From Clostridiales bacterium (lineage in GTDB: Bacteria > Bacillota > Clostridia > Caldicoprobacterales > DTU083), in the NCBI GenBank assembly GCA_012842605.1, contig DUSN01000001.1, positions 1-58,322 on the forward strand: a DNA stretch of 58,322 bases, written 5' to 3'. The stretch's first letter is position 1; the number at the start of each line of letters is the position of its first letter. Shown here piece after piece: positions 53,497 to 58,322 of the stretch. The notes under the pieces are model-generated. The model saw only the letters and a program-made list of their open reading frames with translations. It was not told the origin of the DNA and did no database searches. A program made the position numbers and the translations under genes.

Positions 53497-56400
53497 ATAG
53501 TTACTATTACATGGTGCTCATTATTGTCATCTGACAATGGTATTACAGCCTGTTCCAATTGCCGGCCGTCAAGTGTTATACGTGCAATGCCCTTTTGCAC
53601 TCTGTCCGGGTTCCTTACTTCAATTACATACCTGGAACTGCCATAACGGTATTCAATGGTATAACCTGGCCAATCTTCAGGTATGCACGGATCAATGGAA
53701 AGAGAATCGCCAATCTTTTCAAATCCTAATATACTGCCGATCCCGACCCGATACATCCAACCTGCTGACCCGGTATACCATGTCCAGCCTCCTCGTCCGG
53801 TATGCGGTGTTATTGCATAAACATCAGCAGCCATAACATATGGTTCGCATTTGTACTTGTTCACATCCAAACGCGTTCTGGTATGATTTACCGGGTTAAT
53901 CATGTGATAGAGCTTCCATGCACGATTTCCCTCGCCCAGTTTAGCATATGCCATTACCGTCCATACAGCTGCATGAGTATACTGACCACCGTTTTCCCGG
54001 ACCCCAGGTACATATCCTTTTATATAGCCAGGCTCCAGCGATGACTTGTCGAAAGGAGGCGAGAGCAGCTTGATAATACCGGCATCCTCATCTATAAGAT
54101 AGTTCTGTACAGCCCGCATAGCTGCTTTTACCCTTTCCGTGCGCCCGCCGCCGGATATGACAGCCCATGACTGGGAGATTGAGTCAATTCTGCACTCCTC
54201 ATTCTGCTCTGAACCAAGGGGTGTGCCATCGTCAAAAAAGGCTCGTCTATACCATCCGCCATCCCAGGCATGCTGCTCAATTGCAGATAGCAGATCCTTT
54301 GCCGTTTTTTCATATCTCTTTTCTCGCTCCAAGTCTCCTCTGGCTGCGCAAACCGGTCTGAACCGGCTGAGAACTAAATACAGGAACCAACCCAGCCACA
54401 CACTTTCACCTTTGCCCTTGATTCCTACCTTATCCATTCCGTCATTCCAATCCCCGCCTCCCATCAAGGGCAGGCCGTGACTGCCAAAATTCATTGCCTT
54501 TTCAATTGCCCTTATGCAATGGTCATAGAGACAGGTTTTCTCTTCTGTAATTTGAGGTACCGAGTATCTGTCAGGCTCTTCCTGGCTTAACGGCTGGTCA
54601 TCAATAAAACCAACCAATTCGTCTAAAATGCTCCAGTCCCCCGTTTTTTCTATGTAGTCGACTGTTACAAAGGGAAGGAACAGCAAATCATCGGTTATAC
54701 GAGTTCTAACTCCTCTGAAAGGCGGATGCCACCAATGCTGTACATCACCTTCAAGAAACTGGTGAGCTGCCGATAGCAAAATCTGCTCTTTTGTTATCCC
54801 TGATTCACAGTATACAAGAGCCATAACATCCTGCAGCTGATCCCGGAAACCAAAAGCTCCGCCGGCTTGATAAAAACCGGTCCGAGCAAGCACACGGCAA
54901 GCATATGTCTGATAGACCAGCCATCTGTTAAGCAGCAAATCCATTGACGGGTCAGGGGTAGTTACCTTCAGTACACCAAGCTTGTCATCCCAGAACTGCC
55001 GAACATCCATTAATGCCGATTCTGCCCTGTCCGGCGACCTGTAAGTTTCAACTATATTCTTGACATCATTCTTGCCTTCTCCCTGGCCAAGCAGGAAAAG
55101 AACCTCCTTTGTACCTCCCGGTTCAAGGGTTATCCTTACCTGTATGGCGGAACAGGGATCGTGGTTAATTTCAGCACGGTTGGAGAGGTTTTTAGCTTTC
55201 ATGGCAGCGGGACACTCCATTGACCCGTTTCTTCCTATGAACTCACACCGCTGTGATGTGTAGGATTCCACAGGAATGCTGCTGTACAAGAAAGCAGTCC
55301 TTCCGGAAAATTCTTCATTATAGTAGTTATAAGCCAGCATGCAGTTATCTGATTCATCAAACTCTGTAATGATAAAATAAGAATTTTTATCACGGTTTAC
55401 ACCCAGTACCCATTCGGCATATAAAAACAACGACAGATTCCTTGGAGCATCGGTCTGATTAGTAAGAGTAACACTGTAAATTTTCACCGGGTCTTTTAGA
55501 GGAACAAATACAGTTTCCCTGGTTAATATCCCATGGTGTGCATGTTCAAATATTGTATACCCCTGACCATGCCTGATCAAATAAGCATCGTCTGTCCTTA
55601 CCGGCAAAGGAGTAGCTGACCAGTAATTCCCGGTCAAATCATCCCTGATATATAGTGCTTCCCCGGCAGGATCTCTAACCGGATCATTGGACCAGGGGGT
55701 TAGTTTATTTTCCCTGCTGTTCCTGCACCAGGTGTAGCCTGAACCTGATTCAGTTATCAGAAAACCGAATTCCGGATTGGCTATTATATTGCTCCAGGGC
55801 ATAGGCGTAACTTCGTTTTTCTTCAGGCAAATGATATATTCTTTTCCATCCCTGGTAAAGCCGCCTAAATCATTAACGAAAAGCAAATCTTCCGGAAGTT
55901 TGATACTTTCTGATGATATAATTCTATATTCAGCTTTTTCTGCCTGCAGTACCATAGCATCCCAGGGCTGATATTTCACTTGCAGCTGGTCTGCAATAGA
56001 ACCGTCTTCACCGTTTAGCACCAGTCTGGCTGCTGAAAACAATAAATTAAGGTCTTCTTCCGGTATATTGGCGCTTTGCCTGATATATACTCCGCCAGGT
56101 TTGTCCATCAGATCTCTTGCATGGCTTATGGCAGTCATCTCTTGCAAGCGGTCCTGAACAGGCTGCTCGTAACTGTTGCCATATTCATTCAGGAGCACCA
56201 AATCTGTCTGCAAACCTTTCATCCTGAAATACTCATGTGCAGTTAGCATTTGTTTTGCCATTTCCATGTGCTCCATCTGACTCAGCCTCAATACCACAAT
56301 AGGCAAGTCTCCGGATATTCCCAGCGACCATAATGCTGATTGGCCTTTTCTGTTGTTTCTTAACAGCTCTTGTTTCCACAGGGCAGGCGGCTGTGAATAA

Positions 56401-58322
56401 ACAATCTGTGAAGCCATTGCCTGAAAAAGGTTAGCCTGACCTGAGGTAATATTAAGGTATCTCATTTCTACCTGAGCATGGGTCCAGGCCAATTCCAGGG
56501 CGCGAGTCGGCATATTGCTGTTTTGATAGTCTCTTGCAGTGGCGATTGCTGCTTCCCTGGAATCTGCTACCCCGGTGACATAGGAAACCCGCACGGTTTT
56601 ACCTGCCGGAACAAATACCCTAATACGGATGCTGATTATGGGATCCAGAACAGCGCCGGTTGTATTAGAAAGAGGAAACTCCGGTTCCATTACTTGTGGA
56701 TTTCGCAGATTTCTTCCCCTTCCAATAAACTTGGAGCGATCTGTTTCATATTGTATTCTTCCAACAGCTTCTCCATCGGTGGTAACAGTATGAAACAGCC
56801 ATAATGCCTTCTGTTTGCTTTCTCTTGGCCTGCGTGTCGCCAAAAGAGTGTTCCACTCAGCAATAAATTCGGTACGCACAAACAAATTGCTGAAGGCAGG
56901 ATGAGCCAGATCAGCAGCAAATGGTGCCAGCACTACTTCAAAATAGCTGGTTACTTCCATCATTCTTCCACTGCCGCTGTGGTTAGTCAGGGAGATGCTG
57001 CGCACCTCGCCGTTGAACTCAGGCGAAACCACTATCTCTGTCTTGGTTTCAATATTGCCGTCCTTGCGGTAATATACTACCTGATCCGGCTCAAATATAA
57101 CCCTGTATTCTTCCGGATTTATCCCGGAAGGCTGATATGCTGCAGACCAGTAATTGTTGGAGTTAAGATTGGTGATGTAAAACATCATTCCCCAATCATT
57201 CTTGGTCGGATCTTCACGCCACCTGTTTATAAACTGCCCCATATATTCACTGTATCCCCCGCCGCTGTTAGTCAGCATAACGGTATAATTTCCGTTGGAC
57301 AGGAAATTCGTTTCGGGCATAGCTGTATTTGGAGAATCAAATGATCTTCTGGCCTGGATCTCCTGATGCTGCCTGCTTTCATCCAGGTCGTGATATTCAA
57401 ATTCATCATATTCTTTAATAAATACTTCACGCCGGGGCATTCTTTCCTGAAGCAGCAATTCAGTAGCCTTTACCATGGGCACCGAATGAAAGCGGGTCTG
57501 CATAATATTGCTGTTCAGATAGTTGTTAATTGCTACCAGGATCATTCCCTGATGGTGCGCCATAAAGCTTTTTACGATCATGCTTTTTTTCTTTTTTGGC
57601 AGGCGTTCAGGAGTATAATCAACAGCTTCATAAAACCCGTAAGGGCCTGCCAGACCTTCGGATAATAATACCTCCATATTTTTAAACGCAAGGGCAGGCT
57701 CTACAGGCAAAGCCAATACAGTTGCATAAGGTGCAACAACCATATCATTAACCAAACCGCGCTTAAGTCCTAACTGGGGAATTCCAAAGGCCTTATATTG
57801 ATAATTCAGATGCAGGTCAAATGCATAAAAGCCTGATTCCGAAACTCCCCACGGCAGGTGGTGCTGCTCTGCATACTGCTTCTGGCCTCGCACTACCGCT
57901 GTGTAGGTTTCATCCAGCAGGGTATTCTCATATGTTTTCATTATCAACAGCGGCATAAAATACTCAAACATGGTACCGCTCCAGGAAATCAGTACCCGCA
58001 AATCACCCACCATTGACAATGCCCTGCCAAGCTTGAACCAGTGTTTTTGAGGAATGTCTCCTTTGGCAATGGCTACAAAACTGGCCTGTCTGGCTTCAGA
58101 TGCCAGCAGGTCATAATATGCCTTGCTTAATTGCCCCTCTTCTACGTTGAAGCCAATGGAAAACAGCTCACGCTTCTCATCATAAAGCAATTTGAAATCC
58201 ATTTGCTTTATAATCTTGTTCATTTCTTTTTGCAGATGCCGGCATCGTGAATAAAAATCCTTCATGGCGGAATATGAATCTGCCAGGGTTATCTCCATCT
58301 GCTTCAGCCAATTCTTGGCTTC
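53481..58322 (-). CDS. Cyclic beta-1,2-glucan synthase-like protein (partial)
   Basis: C-terminal 1613 residues of a very large protein; the frame stays open to the right edge, so the N-terminus (expected GT84 transferase and membrane region) is missing. From its N side the visible part holds a Glycoamylase domain (GFYAFDLHLNYQYKAFGIPQ; MAHHQGMILVAINN, about 57.5-58.3 kb), two GH94 N-terminal beta-sandwich modules and an (alpha/alpha)6 catalytic domain with GGGDWNDGMD at about 54.44 kb (general acid Asp) and the phosphate-site motif GGWTWYTGSAGWMYR near 53.78 kb. The GH94 module should trim or set glucan length by phosphorolysis. The class is inferred; a cello- or laminari-oligosaccharide phosphorylase fusion is the alternative. 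The gene ends in its own terminator. Confidence 0.85.
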   Translation of the reverse strand, partial: EAKNWLKQMEITLADSYSAMKDFYSRCRHLQKEMNKIIKQMDFKLLYDEKRELFSIGFNVEEGQLSKAYYDLLASEARQASFVAIAKGDIPQKHWFKLGRALSMVGDLRVLISWSGTMFEYFMPLLIMKTYENTLLDETYTAVVRGQKQYAEQHHLPWGVSESGFYAFDLHLNYQYKAFGIPQLGLKRGLVNDMVVAPYATVLALPVEPALAFKNMEVLLSEGLAGPYGFYEAVDYTPERLPKKKKSMIVKSFMAHHQGMILVAINNYLNSNIMQTRFHSVPMVKATELLLQERMPRREVFIKEYDEFEYHDLDESRQHQEIQARRSFDSPNTAMPETNFLSNGNYTVMLTNSGGGYSEYMGQFINRWREDPTKNDWGMMFYITNLNSNNYWSAAYQPSGINPEEYRVIFEPDQVVYYRKDGNIETKTEIVVSPEFNGEVRSISLTNHSGSGRMMEVTSYFEVVLAPFAADLAHPAFSNLFVRTEFIAEWNTLLATRRPRESKQKALWLFHTVTTDGEAVGRIQYETDRSKFIGRGRNLRNPQVMEPEFPLSNTTGAVLDPIISIRIRVFVPAGKTVRVSYVTGVADSREAAIATARDYQNSNMPTRALELAWTHAQVEMRYLNITSGQANLFQAMASQIVYSQPPALWKQELLRNNRKGQSALWSLGISGDLPIVVLRLSQMEHMEMAKQMLTAHEYFRMKGLQTDLVLLNEYGNSYEQPVQDRLQEMTAISHARDLMDKPGGVYIRQSANIPEEDLNLLFSAARLVLNGEDGSIADQLQVKYQPWDAMVLQAEKAEYRIISSESIKLPEDLLFVNDLGGFTRDGKEYIICLKKNEVTPMPWSNIIANPEFGFLITESGSGYTWCRNSRENKLTPWSNDPVRDPAGEALYIRDDLTGNYWSATPLPVRTDDAYLIRHGQGYTIFEHAHHGILTRETVFVPLKDPVKIYSVTLTNQTDAPRNLSLFLYAEWVLGVNRDKNSYFIITEFDESDNCMLAYNYYNEEFSGRTAFLYSSIPVESYTSQRCEFIGRNGSMECPAAMKAKNLSNRAEINHDPCSAIQVRITLEPGGTKEVLFLLGQGEGKNDVKNIVETYRSPDRAESALMDVRQFWDDKLGVLKVTTPDPSMDLLLNRWLVYQTYACRVLARTGFYQAGGAFGFRDQLQDVMALVYCESGITKEQILLSAAHQFLEGDVQHWWHPPFRGVRTRITDDLLFLPFVTVDYIEKTGDWSILDELVGFIDDQPLSQEEPDRYSVPQITEEKTCLYDHCIRAIEKAMNFGSHGLPLMGGGDWNDGMDKVGIKGKGESVWLGWFLYLVLSRFRPVCAARGDLEREKRYEKTAKDLLSAIEQHAWDGGWYRRAFFDDGTPLGSEQNEECRIDSISQSWAVISGGGRTERVKAAMRAVQNYLIDEDAGIIKLLSPPFDKSSLEPGYIKGYVPGVRENGGQYTHAAVWTVMAYAKLGEGNRAWKLYHMINPVNHTRTRLDVNKYKCEPYVMAADVYAITPHTGRGGWTWYTGSAGWMYRVGIGSILGFEKIGDSLSIDPCIPEDWPGYTIEYRYGSSRYVIEVRNPDRVQKGIARITLDGRQLEQAVIPLSDDNNEHHVIVTMGTGL

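Overview
The window is 58.3 kb of a low-to-moderate GC, spore-forming-type Firmicute, most likely class Clostridia. The evidence is the gene set and order: PolC-type DNA polymerase, a SpoIIIE/FtsK translocase, CwlD, YlzJ, IreB, WhiA, YvcK and HprK, with strong AGGAGG ribosome binding sites and heavy use of TTG starts. I cannot name the genus from sequence alone. Almost every gene lies on the minus strand; the only convincing plus-strand gene is a small receiver-domain protein at about 49.3-49.7 kb. Read in transcription direction the genes therefore run from the right edge to the left edge. I see no phage, transposon, CRISPR array or rRNA.

Right edge to 49 kb: the 3' part of a very large cyclic beta-1,2-glucan synthase-like protein (Glycoamylase plus GH94 modules; its 5' end is beyond the window), the spore cortex amidase CwlD, an AMMECR1-domain protein, and the c-di-AMP cyclase CdaA with its YbbR partner. 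The usual third gene, glmM, is replaced by the convergent orphan receiver. A tRNA-Arg(CCG) follows on the minus strand.

49 to 33.8 kb: cell-wall elongation/division and envelope control genes: a SEDS protein and a class B PBP, uvrC, a PspC-domain protein, a Cof-type phosphatase, hprK, an orphan solute-binding-like protein, murB, a PHP phosphoesterase, the rapZ-yvcK-whiA trio, ireB, an aldo/keto reductase with ferredoxin domain, ruvX and a DUF1292 protein.

33.7 to 10.9 kb: a long translation and lipid superoperon: rpsB, tsf, pyrH, frr, a small unknown gene, uppS, cdsA, dxr, rseP, a GT2 glycosyltransferase, polC, rimP, nusA, ylxR, ylxQ, infB, rbfA, nrnA, truB, ribF, rpsO and pnp. It links ribosome assembly and mRNA turnover to undecaprenyl-phosphate and phospholipid synthesis.

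10.9 kb to the left edge: ylxY, an M16 peptidase, a cupin, an aspartokinase, the ClpP-like tepA with ylzJ, spoIIIE/ftsK, rimO, pgsA and cinA. This matches the Bacillus pnp-to-spoIIIE region with asd, dapA, the dipicolinate synthase genes and rnjB missing.

The most interesting observations are: the receiver protein whose phospho-acceptor Asp is Glu; several intrinsic terminators whose hairpin contains the stop codon of the gene they end; two tandem perfect inverted repeats between pnp and ylxY; a YlxY that has lost the NodB Asp-Asp motif; and many TTG starts, three of them in TTGA stop/start overlaps. No clearly new multigene system is visible.
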